Shown here in pieces: positions 24,049 to 32,486 of a stretch of DNA of 64,000 nucleotides (position 1 is its first letter; each line of letters opens with the position of its first letter). The DNA comes from Planctomycetota bacterium (GTDB lineage: Bacteria > Planctomycetota > Phycisphaerae > UBA1845 > PWPN01). The stretch covers positions 1-64,000 of the forward strand of contig JAKLEZ010000017.1 of assembly GCA_022711465.1 (NCBI GenBank). The letters are read 5' to 3'. A program made the translations under genes and the position numbers. The notes under the pieces were generated by a model. That model was not told where the DNA came from and did not search any database. It saw nothing but the letters and a program-made list of their open reading frames with translations.

Positions 24049-25110
24049 ATGAGCAAGGACCGACACCCAACTTTTGACGCCTTCCGCGGCTTGGCGATCC
24101 TCGCGGTGATCGCCCTGCACTGCCTGAACAGGCCCCCGGAGCGAGCGGATGCCTCCGACAGCCTTTTGGCGGGCTTGAACCAGGCGTTCCTTGTCTTGTG
24201 GCGACCGTGGCTGGTATTCGCCGTGCCAGTTTTTCTGTTCATGTCGGGCTACTTCCTGTGCAAGACCAGGATCAACAGCTGGGCGGAGTACCGCGCGCAC
24301 CTCAAGAAGCGTCTGCCTCGCATTCTCATCCCTCTGGTCACGTGGTGGCTTGTGGGACGGCTCATCCTGGCAGGGGTCATGATCGCCTACTTCCGCTCGG
24401 CACAGACCGACATGTCCGACGTGGCCCAACGGGAGCTTTACTTCACGATCGCCTTTTTCATTCAAGGACCGTACTACTACCTGATTGTGCTGGCCCAGAT
24501 GTACGTCGTACTGCCGGTGCTGGCCTGGCTGAACCGGATGGAGCTTGGGCGGCTGGGGCTGCTGGCCTTCTGCATCGCGTGGCTGGCTTTCCGGCAGCCG
24601 CGACTGTCGCAGTGGACCGTGCTCCTGCTTATCCCCTGGCTGCTGTATTACCAGTTGGGAATGTTCGTCGGCAACCGCGCCAGACTCAATTACCGCAGAT
24701 ACCGCAAGCTGATTGTGGCGGCCGTCGTTATCTTCGGCTTCCTGGGTGTCCTGGTGAGCCTTGCCCAGCTCTGGGGGTATGCGGCCGCACCCGCGGTGTC
24801 CGGAATCGCGCCCGTGGAAGCGGCCTATTCCTGTTCCGTCATTGCTTTGATGCTTCTGCTGGCCGAATCTCGGTGGGCTCCGGGCTGGCTGGTCCGGCTG
24901 GGGGGCTACTCGTTCGGCATTTACCTGATCCACATGCTGTTCGTTGTCCTGGCAGTCACCCTGGTTCGCCAAGTGGAATGGCTGTGGTCCTTCCATCCGC
25001 TCTATCACGCCGTGGTGGCAGCGGCCACACTGGCGGGGTCTGTCCTCTTCATCGCGGGCGTGCGGCGCCTATTGCCACAGAGGATCTGCCAGAGGTTCCT
25101 GGGATTCTGA
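24049..25110 (+). CDS. Membrane acyltransferase, OafA/Acyltransferase_3 family
   Basis: The 353-residue protein begins MSKDRHPTFDAFRGLAILAVIALHCLNRP; the segment FDAFRGLAILAVIALH with its His is the family's catalytic first helix. About ten hydrophobic helices follow, including VFLFMSGYFLC, ITYFLGPYYYLIVLAQ-type segment FFIQGPYYYLIVLAQMYVVL, and the last pair near GGYSFGIYLIHMLFVVLAVT. Members transfer acetyl or other acyl groups to exopolysaccharide, O-antigen, peptidoglycan or small molecules at the inner membrane. The acceptor here is unknown. ATG 24049 is preceded by GAGAGG; a second ATG sits three bases earlier. It is divergent from the glycosidase at 21081-23843. Confidence 0.88.
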   Translation: MSKDRHPTFDAFRGLAILAVIALHCLNRPPERADASDSLLAGLNQAFLVLWRPWLVFAVPVFLFMSGYFLCKTRINSWAEYRAHLKKRLPRILIPLVTWWLVGRLILAGVMIAYFRSAQTDMSDVAQRELYFTIAFFIQGPYYYLIVLAQMYVVLPVLAWLNRMELGRLGLLAFCIAWLAFRQPRLSQWTVLLLIPWLLYYQLGMFVGNRARLNYRRYRKLIVAAVVIFGFLGVLVSLAQLWGYAAAPAVSGIAPVEAAYSCSVIALMLLLAESRWAPGWLVRLGGYSFGIYLIHMLFVVLAVTLVRQVEWLWSFHPLYHAVVAAATLAGSVLFIAGVRRLLPQRICQRFLGF

Positions 25111-25213
25111 CATGCCCAGCCGCAGCATTCGGGGTGACCGTGGGAGCAAGGAGGAGCCACACCCTCCTCCCGCCCTGCCAAGAGGGCACCCCTGCCGGTG
25201 GTCGGTTGCTCCG

Positions 25214-25243
25214 TGGACGAAGAAGGGCACCTCGGATTATGCT
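25214..25243 (+). promoter_or_regulatory. Candidate promoter for the amidohydrolase
   Basis: TGGACG, an 18-base spacer and TATGCT. The predicted transcript start near 25250 leaves about 35 bases before ATG 25285 but only about 10 before ATG 25261, which favours the later start. Confidence 0.33.
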
Positions 25244-25284
25244 GTTACGGTCAATGAACCATGGACTCGAACGGGGTGGTGAAG

Positions 25285-27996
25285 ATGAATACAGCACGGC
25301 ACATGTCCCGCTGGCACACCATCGTGCGGAATGGGCGACCAGGAAGACCTGAAGGTACTCTGCTTCTCGCGGGCCTCGCTGTTCTGACGATCGCCCTCTC
25401 CGCGTTCGGGCAGGCGTCCGGCGGGCGTTCGGCCTCCGCCGGCAACCGCGAGCGCTTCGTCATCATGGTGGATCCGGCGGCATTCGGACCGGCTGCCCAG
25501 GTTTTCCAGGAGGAGTTGAAGCGGCGTTTTGCGGCCGACAAGAACGCACCGGACCTCGTGCTGGTTGAAGGCGCCGAGCCGAAAGCCCTGGCAGGAAAAG
25601 TACTTGCCGTGACGGCCGACGGCGGCGCACTTCCGCAGGGTCTGCTCGATGTCCGCTGCAGCGCCGTCCCCGACAAGCCTTCGCAGGCCTACATCGAGGT
25701 CTATCACAGCCCCTTTGGAGCCATCGCCCGGGATCATCTTGAGAGCCCGGAATACAGCTTCAAGTTCGCCTCCTCGTCGGCTCTGCTGGCGATCAGCCTG
25801 CGCCAGTGTCTGGCATCCACGCGCGGCGGCGATCGAGCCCTTTTCGGGGAGACAGAAATGCGTATGGCCACCGACGCCAATCCGCACTTGCCGCGCGAAA
25901 TCCTCGGCAGGACGGTGCGTCTGGTCTGCCAGGAACCCAAGCCGCTCGTCACTGGCCGTGCGGTTCGGCTCGCGTCACTCGTGAAAGAGGCCGTAGTAGG
26001 CGTTTCAGAGCAAACGAGCACGTGTCATATGATGGGTCTCGTTTCAGAGAAAATGATCGGGACTCTTATGCAGCAGCTACCCGCCGAGGTTCTGATTCGA
26101 AAAAGGAACGAGCTCGTTGGGGCGCGCATCGAACGGGTACAGGGGCTGCCCATAGCCGACAGAACGCTTCTTGGCAACGTTGAGGTCCGCGTGTTCAAGT
26201 ACGAGTACCCGGACAAGGAGTCCTTGAAGCTGGCCGACCGACTGGCGGCCCAGGCTGCCGGCCGGGAACCGCCCGACCAGGTCGGCAAGCTGGTCGCGAC
26301 GGTTCGCCCTTCCCCATCCGGGCTCTACGTCATCAGCGGTCTCGATCCGCTCGCGCCATACGTGATTCGTTTCATCGACACAAGCAAGGATCGCAAGGAC
26401 CTGTTTCGCCAGCTGGACGAGGTCCCGTTCGTGACCAGCTCGCGTCAGGGGATCGTTCGAACCGTGCCGGGGAAACACAGCCGGTACCTGCCCTTGCCGG
26501 ATGAGTATCGGCCGCCGCCGCCCGTTCTGCCGGATGCTAAGGTGATGGATTACGTGATCGAAGGGGCGACGGTCTTTGACGGATCGAAGGACAAGCCGCG
26601 ATTCACCGCCGATCTGGGCGTGATCGGGGAGCGAATCACGGCCATCGGCGATCTGTCCACCGTGACCCGTCGAGGCACGATCGTGGGCCGCGGCCTGTTC
26701 CTGATGCCTGGTTTCGTGGACATCCACAGTCACGCCGATGACAACGTGCTCAAGGTTGCCGACGCCCCATCGCACATCCGCCAGGGCATCACCACGGTAC
26801 TGGCCGGCAACTGTGCCGCTTCTCCGCTGGGCATCGGTGCCTTCCTTGACCAGCTGGATCGCAAGGGCAGCCCGGTGAACCTGGCCGTGCTCATCGGCAA
26901 CGCGCCGGTGCGCGAGCGGGTGATGGGCAAGCGCAAGGGACTGCCCACCACCGAGGAGATCTACCGGCAGAAAGAGCTGGTGGACCTGGCCATGGAGGAG
27001 GGCGCGTTCGGCATGTCCACCGGTCTGATTTACGCGATCAGTGAGCAGGCCTTCCCGCTGGAACTTGCAGAACTTGCCAAACAGCTCAAGCCCTACGGCG
27101 GATTCTACGCCAGCCACATCCGCGACGAATCCGACGGCGTACTCGGTGCGGTCCGCGAGGCCCTGTTCATTGGCGAGCTGGCCGAGGTACCCGTCCAGAT
27201 CTCGCACATGAAGGCCAACCACAAGCGCAACTGGGGGGCGATGGAACGTTATCTGGAGATCATGAAGGCCGCGCGCACGCGTGGCATGGACGTCACTGGC
27301 GACCAGTACCCCTGGCGAGCATCCGGCCCCGCGGCCCACTACACGCTCCACAAGCTGCTGGTCCGGGACGCGATCCGCGCCGGCACGCCGGAGGTCATCC
27401 TGCTCAAGAACATGCCCGGACCATACGCCAAATACTCTGGACGACCGCTGACCGAACTACTCGCCGGCGAGAAGATCACGCCCCAGCAACTGATCGACAA
27501 TCTCAAGCTGACCGAGGACTCGCCGGTTCACGCGACCTACCTCTGCATCGGCGAGGAGGACTTGTGCCGAGCCATGAAGGAGGACATCGTCATGGTCTGC
27601 ACCGACGCCGGGCTGGCTTCGAGTGCGGACATTGCCGGCGGCAAGGTGACCGACGCCCACCCGCGCAAGTTCCGAACCTATCCCGAGTTCTTCGCCCGTT
27701 ACGTGCGCGATCGCAAGATCCTGTCCTGGGAACTGGGCGTCTACAAGTGCACCGGGCTGCCCGCCCAACGACTGAAGCTGACTGATCGAGGAGTAATCAA
27801 GCCGGGCGCGTTTGCCGATCTCGTGCTGCTCGATCCGGCCAAGCTCGACCCGGGCAGCGACTTTCGCGACCAGGCTCCGCCGCCCAGGGGGATCCAGTGG
27901 GTATTCCTCAACGGCCGGCCCGTTCTCAGAGACGGCCAACCCGTCGACCTTCTCGCGGGCAAGGCGCTTCACGGTTATGGACATGAGAGACCGTAG
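25285..27996 (+). CDS. Exported D-aminoacylase-like amidohydrolase with a large unassigned N-terminal region
   Basis: The 903-residue protein has a signal segment (TLLLAGLAVLTIALSAFGQA, residues 24-43). Residues about 50-405 match nothing I recognise. Residues about 410-895 are an N-acyl-D-amino-acid deacylase of the amidohydrolase superfamily: VIEGATVFDGSKDKPRFTAD, metal motif DIHSHADDN (about 478), GNCAASPLGIG containing the Cys ligand, His in YASHIRDESDG (about 610), His in QISHMKANHKRNW (about 639) and Asp in MVCTDAGLAS (about 772). The family releases D-amino acids from N-acyl forms; the export signal suggests a periplasmic role, perhaps on peptidoglycan-derived D-amino acids. ATG 25261 is an alternative start eight codons earlier. 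Confidence 0.85.
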   Translation: MNTARHMSRWHTIVRNGRPGRPEGTLLLAGLAVLTIALSAFGQASGGRSASAGNRERFVIMVDPAAFGPAAQVFQEELKRRFAADKNAPDLVLVEGAEPKALAGKVLAVTADGGALPQGLLDVRCSAVPDKPSQAYIEVYHSPFGAIARDHLESPEYSFKFASSSALLAISLRQCLASTRGGDRALFGETEMRMATDANPHLPREILGRTVRLVCQEPKPLVTGRAVRLASLVKEAVVGVSEQTSTCHMMGLVSEKMIGTLMQQLPAEVLIRKRNELVGARIERVQGLPIADRTLLGNVEVRVFKYEYPDKESLKLADRLAAQAAGREPPDQVGKLVATVRPSPSGLYVISGLDPLAPYVIRFIDTSKDRKDLFRQLDEVPFVTSSRQGIVRTVPGKHSRYLPLPDEYRPPPPVLPDAKVMDYVIEGATVFDGSKDKPRFTADLGVIGERITAIGDLSTVTRRGTIVGRGLFLMPGFVDIHSHADDNVLKVADAPSHIRQGITTVLAGNCAASPLGIGAFLDQLDRKGSPVNLAVLIGNAPVRERVMGKRKGLPTTEEIYRQKELVDLAMEEGAFGMSTGLIYAISEQAFPLELAELAKQLKPYGGFYASHIRDESDGVLGAVREALFIGELAEVPVQISHMKANHKRNWGAMERYLEIMKAARTRGMDVTGDQYPWRASGPAAHYTLHKLLVRDAIRAGTPEVILLKNMPGPYAKYSGRPLTELLAGEKITPQQLIDNLKLTEDSPVHATYLCIGEEDLCRAMKEDIVMVCTDAGLASSADIAGGKVTDAHPRKFRTYPEFFARYVRDRKILSWELGVYKCTGLPAQRLKLTDRGVIKPGAFADLVLLDPAKLDPGSDFRDQAPPPRGIQWVFLNGRPVLRDGQPVDLLAGKALHGYGHERP

Positions 27997-28118
27997 CCCG
28001 AATCGGTCATTGCAGCGAGACCAGAGGAGAACCGCGACCGGAGCTGCCGACGCATCCTCAGTGGCGACCACACGGTTCACGTCATTTGCGTTCAGCGCCC
28101 ATCACTTCGCCCTGTCCC

Positions 28119-28147
28119 CTGACACGCGTCGGCGAGACTAGTACAAT
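28119..28147 (+). promoter_or_regulatory. Sigma70-type promoter for the Gfo/Idh/MocA gene
   Basis: CTGACA, a 17-base spacer and TACAAT. Each box matches consensus at five of six positions. The predicted transcript start near 28154 gives a leader of about 80 bases to ATG 28233. Confidence 0.55.
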
Positions 28148-28232
28148 GCGCGCCTTGGCAGGGTCTCCGCAGGCCGAGTGCCGCGCCGACCCGGTTTTGG
28201 ACGGCAGTTCACTTGGGAAGAAAGGACACGAC

Positions 28233-29420
28233 ATGACCAATCACCAGGACGATCACTCACGGCGGAGCGTCATTGCCGGCGGCTTGGGAGTCGCTTCGGC
28301 CGCTCTGCTGGCTTCAGGGCGCGGGCCCTCTGCCCTGGCCCGGCCTGCTGAACCCATCGCGCAGCCTGAGGCCCTGAAGGTCGCCCCCGGCGACGACATC
28401 CGCTGTGGGATCATTGGCGTCGGCGGGCGGGGTACAGGGGTACTGGAAGCGATCAATCATGTGCCCGGCGTCCGGGTGACCGCCATCTGCGACATCGACG
28501 AGGCCAAGACCAAGGCCGCCGCCGCGAAAGTCGCTGCTGACCAGCCCCGGCTGTTCAAGGACTACAAGGAGCTGGTCAGCTTCAGCCCCATCGACGCCAT
28601 CTTCGTCGAGACGCCCTGTTACCTGCACGCCGAGATGGTGGTTGAGGTGATGAAGTCGGGGCGGCACTGCTACGGTGAGAAGCCGATGGCCCTCAGTGTG
28701 GCCGACGTCGAACGGGTCGTTCAGGCGGTCGAAGCCAGCCGCAGGGTGTACCAGGTCGGAACGCAGCTTCCCTACGCGGCCCCCTGGTTCGGAGCGATCA
28801 AGGCGGTGAATGAGGGCGCCATCGGCAAGCCTATTCTGATCCGGGCCCACCGGATGAATGGCGGCGACCTGCCTCATCACATTCCCTGGTTCTTCGACCG
28901 GAAACAGTGCGGGGATATCATCCTCGAGCAGGCGGTCCACGAGTTTGACATCTTCAACGCCCTGCTTCAGGACATCCCGGAACAGGCGTGCGGCTTCGGC
29001 GGCCAGGCCATGATGTTCAAACCCGCCGGCCGGAACATACGCGATCACTATGCCCTTGTCTTCGACTACGGGAAGGACCGCAAGGTCGCCTATTCGCATG
29101 CCTACATATCCGTACCCAACGTACCGTGCGACGGGCGATCGGAGTTCGTTTACGGCACCGGTGGGGTGGTGGACGTCGAGTACGGCATGATCTACCCGCG
29201 TGACGGAAAGCCCCGGAAGGTCGAAGAGGAGCCGAAGGGCGACTCCACGCAATTGGCGGTCAACCATTTCTTCGAGTGCGTGCGTAACAGCCGGCGCCCC
29301 CTGACCGATGTGACCCGCGGACGCAACGGTGCGCTGGTTGCCCTCCTGGGGCTCAAAGCCCTGGATACCGGACGTACGGTGACCATGAAGGAGCTGCTGA
29401 GTCAGGGATACTCAGCGTAG
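28233..29420 (+). CDS. Tat-exported Gfo/Idh/MocA-family oxidoreductase
   Basis: The 395-residue product begins with a twin-arginine signal (HSRRSVIAGGLGVASAALLA), so it is probably exported folded with its NAD(P) cofactor. The Rossmann domain starts at DDIRCGIIGVGGRGTGVLEA (about 53) and carries the family EKP motif in GRHCYGEKPMALSVAD (about 148). The C-terminal alpha/beta domain has the likely catalytic His in ILEQAVHEFDIFNALL. These enzymes oxidise or reduce sugars, inositols or N-acetylhexosamines. Substrate not predicted. The start has AAAGGA upstream. It stands alone between the amidohydrolase and purF, with its own promoter. Confidence 0.9.
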   Translation: MTNHQDDHSRRSVIAGGLGVASAALLASGRGPSALARPAEPIAQPEALKVAPGDDIRCGIIGVGGRGTGVLEAINHVPGVRVTAICDIDEAKTKAAAAKVAADQPRLFKDYKELVSFSPIDAIFVETPCYLHAEMVVEVMKSGRHCYGEKPMALSVADVERVVQAVEASRRVYQVGTQLPYAAPWFGAIKAVNEGAIGKPILIRAHRMNGGDLPHHIPWFFDRKQCGDIILEQAVHEFDIFNALLQDIPEQACGFGGQAMMFKPAGRNIRDHYALVFDYGKDRKVAYSHAYISVPNVPCDGRSEFVYGTGGVVDVEYGMIYPRDGKPRKVEEEPKGDSTQLAVNHFFECVRNSRRPLTDVTRGRNGALVALLGLKALDTGRTVTMKELLSQGYSA

Positions 29421-29530
29421 TTGTCACCACCGGTCGGCTGTCGCGCGGGACACTTCCGGCGAGCGTCGGGGCGGCTGCCCTATCTGCGCGTCGGGCTGCT
29501 CAGCTGGGGCAACTGGCTTTGCTCACGACC

Positions 29531-29559
29531 TTGACGTACTGAACCACTACGGCTAGATT
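29531..29559 (+). promoter_or_regulatory. Sigma70-type promoter for purF
   Basis: TTGACG, a 17-base spacer, TAGATT. The predicted start of transcription near 29566 gives a 38-base leader to GTG 29604. I see no PurR-like operator or purine-riboswitch fold in the leader, which is too short for the latter. Confidence 0.5.
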
Positions 29560-29603
29560 GTGCTTTTAGCGTCGAATTGCCTTTTCAGAGGACGTACCTC
29601 GGC

Positions 29604-31025
29604 GTGATTCCCTCCAGTATCCAGCACCATTGCGGTCTTTTTGGCGTGTTTGGCCACCCCGAAGCCGTGCAACTGACCTATCTGGGGCTCTATGCCCAGC
29701 AGCATCGCGGGCAGGAGTCGGCCGGCATCTGCAGCTGCGACCACGGTCCGATCAGCCGTCATGCCGGCATGGGTTTGGTGACGGATGTCTTCGATCCGCC
29801 GAAGCTCGAGCAGCTGCGCGGAACGATGGCGATCGGACATGTGCGCTACTCGACCACCGGCTCCTGCCAGGCCAGCAACGCTCAACCCCTTCTGGTGAAC
29901 TACGCTCGCGGGCAAGTAGCCGTCGCCCACAATGGCAACCTTATCAACGCCGCCCTGCTGCGCAACGAGTACGAGGAGCATGGGGCGATCTTCAACACCA
30001 CCAGCGACACCGAGGTCATCGTTCACCTGCTGGCCAAGCCTCGTCATCTGGATCGTTCCGATCAGATCGTCCACATTTTGAGTCATCTGCAAGGCGCGTT
30101 TTCGTTGTTGTTCCTTTTTACCGACCGCATGGTGGCCGCTCGCGACCCGTTCGGGCTGCGTCCCCTGGTCCTTGGCAAGCTGGATAACGGAGCCATCGTG
30201 GCCGCGAGCGAGACGACTGCTCTGGACATTGTTGACGCCGAGTTGCTCCGCGAGGTGGCGCCGGGTGAGGTCGTGACCATCTCCGATAAGGGCTTGAGCA
30301 GCAAGTGGATTGCCCCCCCCGGCGCGGTCCAGCCGGCTCACTGCATCTTCGAGCAGATCTACTTTGCAGACCCGGCCAGCGACGTGTTCGGCGAGAATGT
30401 CCACCTTGTTCGAGCGGCCATGGGCCGGCGGTTGGCCGGGGAGGCCCCGGTCGAAGCCGACATGGTCATGGCCGTACCCAACTGCGCCCGCTGTGCCGCG
30501 ATCGGCTACTCTCAGGCCAGCGGCATCCCTTACGGCCGCGGCTTTACCGTCAGCCACTACGCCGGCCGGTCGTTCATCATGCCCGAACAGAGCATGCGCG
30601 ATCTGGCGGTGAAGATGAAGCTCAACGTGATCCGGAGTAACGTCAAGGGCAAGCGACTCATCGTGGTCGAGGACTCGGTCGTTCGTGGGACGACGACTCG
30701 CGGCAAGGTCGGGGCGCTGCGCAAGGCCGGCCCCAAGGAAATCCATCTCCGCGTGGCCAGCCCGCCCATCCGCCACCCCTGCTACTTCGGCATCGATTTC
30801 CCCGACCCGTCTGCTCTCATCGCCAACAACCGGTCGGTGGATGAGATCCGTGACTATCTCGGTGTTGACTCGCTCCACTACCTCTCGGTTGAAGGCATGC
30901 TGTCCTGTGTCAAGCACCCCCCCACCCACTACTGCACGGCCTGCTTCACCGGCAAGTACCCGATGCCCGTTGATCACCCGGTCAACAAACTCGCGTTTGA
31001 GCAGCAGCTCAAGATCTTCGACTAG
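29604..31025 (+). CDS. purF: Amidophosphoribosyltransferase PurF
   Basis: PurF makes 5-phosphoribosylamine from PRPP and glutamine, the first step of purine synthesis. I chose GTG 29604, preceded by GAGG; it gives a nine-residue propeptide ahead of CGLFGVFGHPEAVQ, whose Cys is the N-terminal nucleophile after cleavage. A TTG at 29577 is in frame but has no ribosome site. The glutaminase domain includes YAQQHRGQESAGI and AIGHVRYSTTG. The PRTase domain has the PRPP loop LIVVEDSVVRGTTTR. Cysteines in AHCIFEQIYFA, RHPCYFGIDFP and HYCTACFTGKYP correspond to the [4Fe-4S] ligands of the Bacillus-type enzyme. The frame gives 473 residues, normal length. Confidence 0.95.
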   Translation: MIPSSIQHHCGLFGVFGHPEAVQLTYLGLYAQQHRGQESAGICSCDHGPISRHAGMGLVTDVFDPPKLEQLRGTMAIGHVRYSTTGSCQASNAQPLLVNYARGQVAVAHNGNLINAALLRNEYEEHGAIFNTTSDTEVIVHLLAKPRHLDRSDQIVHILSHLQGAFSLLFLFTDRMVAARDPFGLRPLVLGKLDNGAIVAASETTALDIVDAELLREVAPGEVVTISDKGLSSKWIAPPGAVQPAHCIFEQIYFADPASDVFGENVHLVRAAMGRRLAGEAPVEADMVMAVPNCARCAAIGYSQASGIPYGRGFTVSHYAGRSFIMPEQSMRDLAVKMKLNVIRSNVKGKRLIVVEDSVVRGTTTRGKVGALRKAGPKEIHLRVASPPIRHPCYFGIDFPDPSALIANNRSVDEIRDYLGVDSLHYLSVEGMLSCVKHPPTHYCTACFTGKYPMPVDHPVNKLAFEQQLKIFD

Positions 31026-31081
31026 TGCGACGACGACTCAACGCCGCCATCTCCTCATCTGGCGGGCAAGCACCTGCCGGA

Positions 31082-32389
31082 TCATCGACCGGGCTGGGAT
31101 GCGGCGGTCTCCAGGGATGCACACACGATCGCCTTGTCGTTGCGAGCGAAGACGTGACGATTCGCGAATGCCGGATGCGACCAAACGACGTCGCGTCGGC
31201 GCACCCGATTCGTAGGCTCGATCAGCCTGGCCCGGCTCAATTCCTCATACCCCTTCGGACTGAGGCGCGCGGTGATGAGCTCGCCCTGCTCGTTGGCGAT
31301 GAAGACCCGATCGCCGCACGGAATCAGAAAGGCGTTCCACCAGCGGTCATTGCCCGTCGGCTGATAAGTTTCCCACACTCGCGCGCCGGTCTCGGCGTCC
31401 AGACATCGCAGGGCACCGTAGCCGCCCACCGCATACAGGTATCCGTCCTTCAGCCATGGCGTGGACATGAGGCAATGGACCTTCTCCGTGTCCAGTTCGC
31501 TGTCGCTCTCGCCTTTCCACAAGACGGTTGCGGCCGACCGGGTGGCCGCGAGGCGGAGCATGAGCGGGCCGTTGTAGAAAGTCGAGACGAAGAGCCGGTG
31601 TCCGTCAGTAATCGGGGTGGCGATCGAAAGACCGCTCTCACAATGAAAGGGCTGTCGCCAATGGACTTCGCCGCTGTGGGGGTCGAGCGAACACAACTCC
31701 TCTGGCATCCACACAATCAGCTGCCGGGTCCCGCCCGCCTCGATGATCACCGGCGGGCAATACCCGATCTCCCGGGCTGACAGCGACCGCCAGATCTCGC
31801 GGCCGGTGTCCTTGTGAAAGACCACGACGGCCGCAGTGTCGGCTCCCCCGATGAGGGCGATCAACCGCTCGCCGTCGACCAGCGGAGCGCTGGCGAAGCC
31901 CCACACCGGCACCGGAGCACGGTAGTCCTTGACGCAGTCCTTGGTCCAGAGGATGCGGCCGTCGCATGCATCGAGGCAGAAGAGGTGCCCCATCGCACCG
32001 AGGGTGTAGACCTTGGCGTCGCGCACTGTGGGTGTAGCCCGGGGGCCCGAGTCGTAGCTCACGCCATAGGTGCAGGCGTACTCGTGCCGCCAGAGCAGCT
32101 GGCCGGTGCCGACATCCAGGCAGAGTACACGCTCGGTATGCTTGTCCCTGTCGCGGTCGGTGACGAAGACTCTGCCCTCTGCCACCGCCGGGCCGGCGTA
32201 ACCGGGCTTGATCGCCACACGCCAGCGGATCGGAAGCTGGCCGCCCTCGAAACGATCGGCGATGCCGGTCTCGCGCCAGACACCGTCGCGCAGCGGACCG
32301 CGCCACTGAGGCCAGTCATCCGCCGAAACGGACAGACCGCCCCCCTGAAGGACAGCCAGGAGTGACCCCATGATCAGGGAGGAACGCAC
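31082..32389 (-). CDS. Exported PQQ-like beta-propeller protein (copy 1)
   Basis: The 435-residue product has a signal peptide (RSSLIMGSLLAVLQGGGLSVSA, residues 2-23) and then DDWPQWRGPLRDGVWRE, the motif that opens many planctomycete PQQ-type propellers. Blades repeat the pattern V.CLD..TG..LW: RVLCLDVGTGQLLWRHEYA, HLFCLDACDGRILWTKDCV, ALRCLDAETGARVWETY. No dehydrogenase active-site residues are apparent, so it is more likely a binding or scaffold propeller than an alcohol dehydrogenase. I chose GTG 32389 because it begins the signal peptide; GGAGG lies 13 bases upstream, somewhat far. An ATG 18 bases later is the alternative. It is 97 bases downstream of its paralogue and converges on purF. 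Confidence 0.8.
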   Translation of the reverse strand: MRSSLIMGSLLAVLQGGGLSVSADDWPQWRGPLRDGVWRETGIADRFEGGQLPIRWRVAIKPGYAGPAVAEGRVFVTDRDRDKHTERVLCLDVGTGQLLWRHEYACTYGVSYDSGPRATPTVRDAKVYTLGAMGHLFCLDACDGRILWTKDCVKDYRAPVPVWGFASAPLVDGERLIALIGGADTAAVVVFHKDTGREIWRSLSAREIGYCPPVIIEAGGTRQLIVWMPEELCSLDPHSGEVHWRQPFHCESGLSIATPITDGHRLFVSTFYNGPLMLRLAATRSAATVLWKGESDSELDTEKVHCLMSTPWLKDGYLYAVGGYGALRCLDAETGARVWETYQPTGNDRWWNAFLIPCGDRVFIANEQGELITARLSPKGYEELSRARLIEPTNRVRRRDVVWSHPAFANRHVFARNDKAIVCASLETAASQPGR

Positions 32390-32486
32390 GATCCGGTTTG
32401 AACCTCCGCCGAGAAGCAGGGGCAGCGATGATCCGCCAGCCGCGCAGCGGGCATCGGAACCGCTCAGACGCCGCACTCTTCACGGC

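Noticed and set aside
23844..24242. N-terminal extension of the clan GH-A glycosidase by about 130 codons
   Set aside because: The chosen ATG at 23843 has GGGAGG upstream and starts a signal peptide; the extension would overlap the divergent acyltransferase.
25156..25176. GGAGGAG...CTCCTCC hairpin after the acyltransferase
   Set aside because: A seven-pair stem with a short loop, but no T-run follows, so it does not qualify as an intrinsic terminator.
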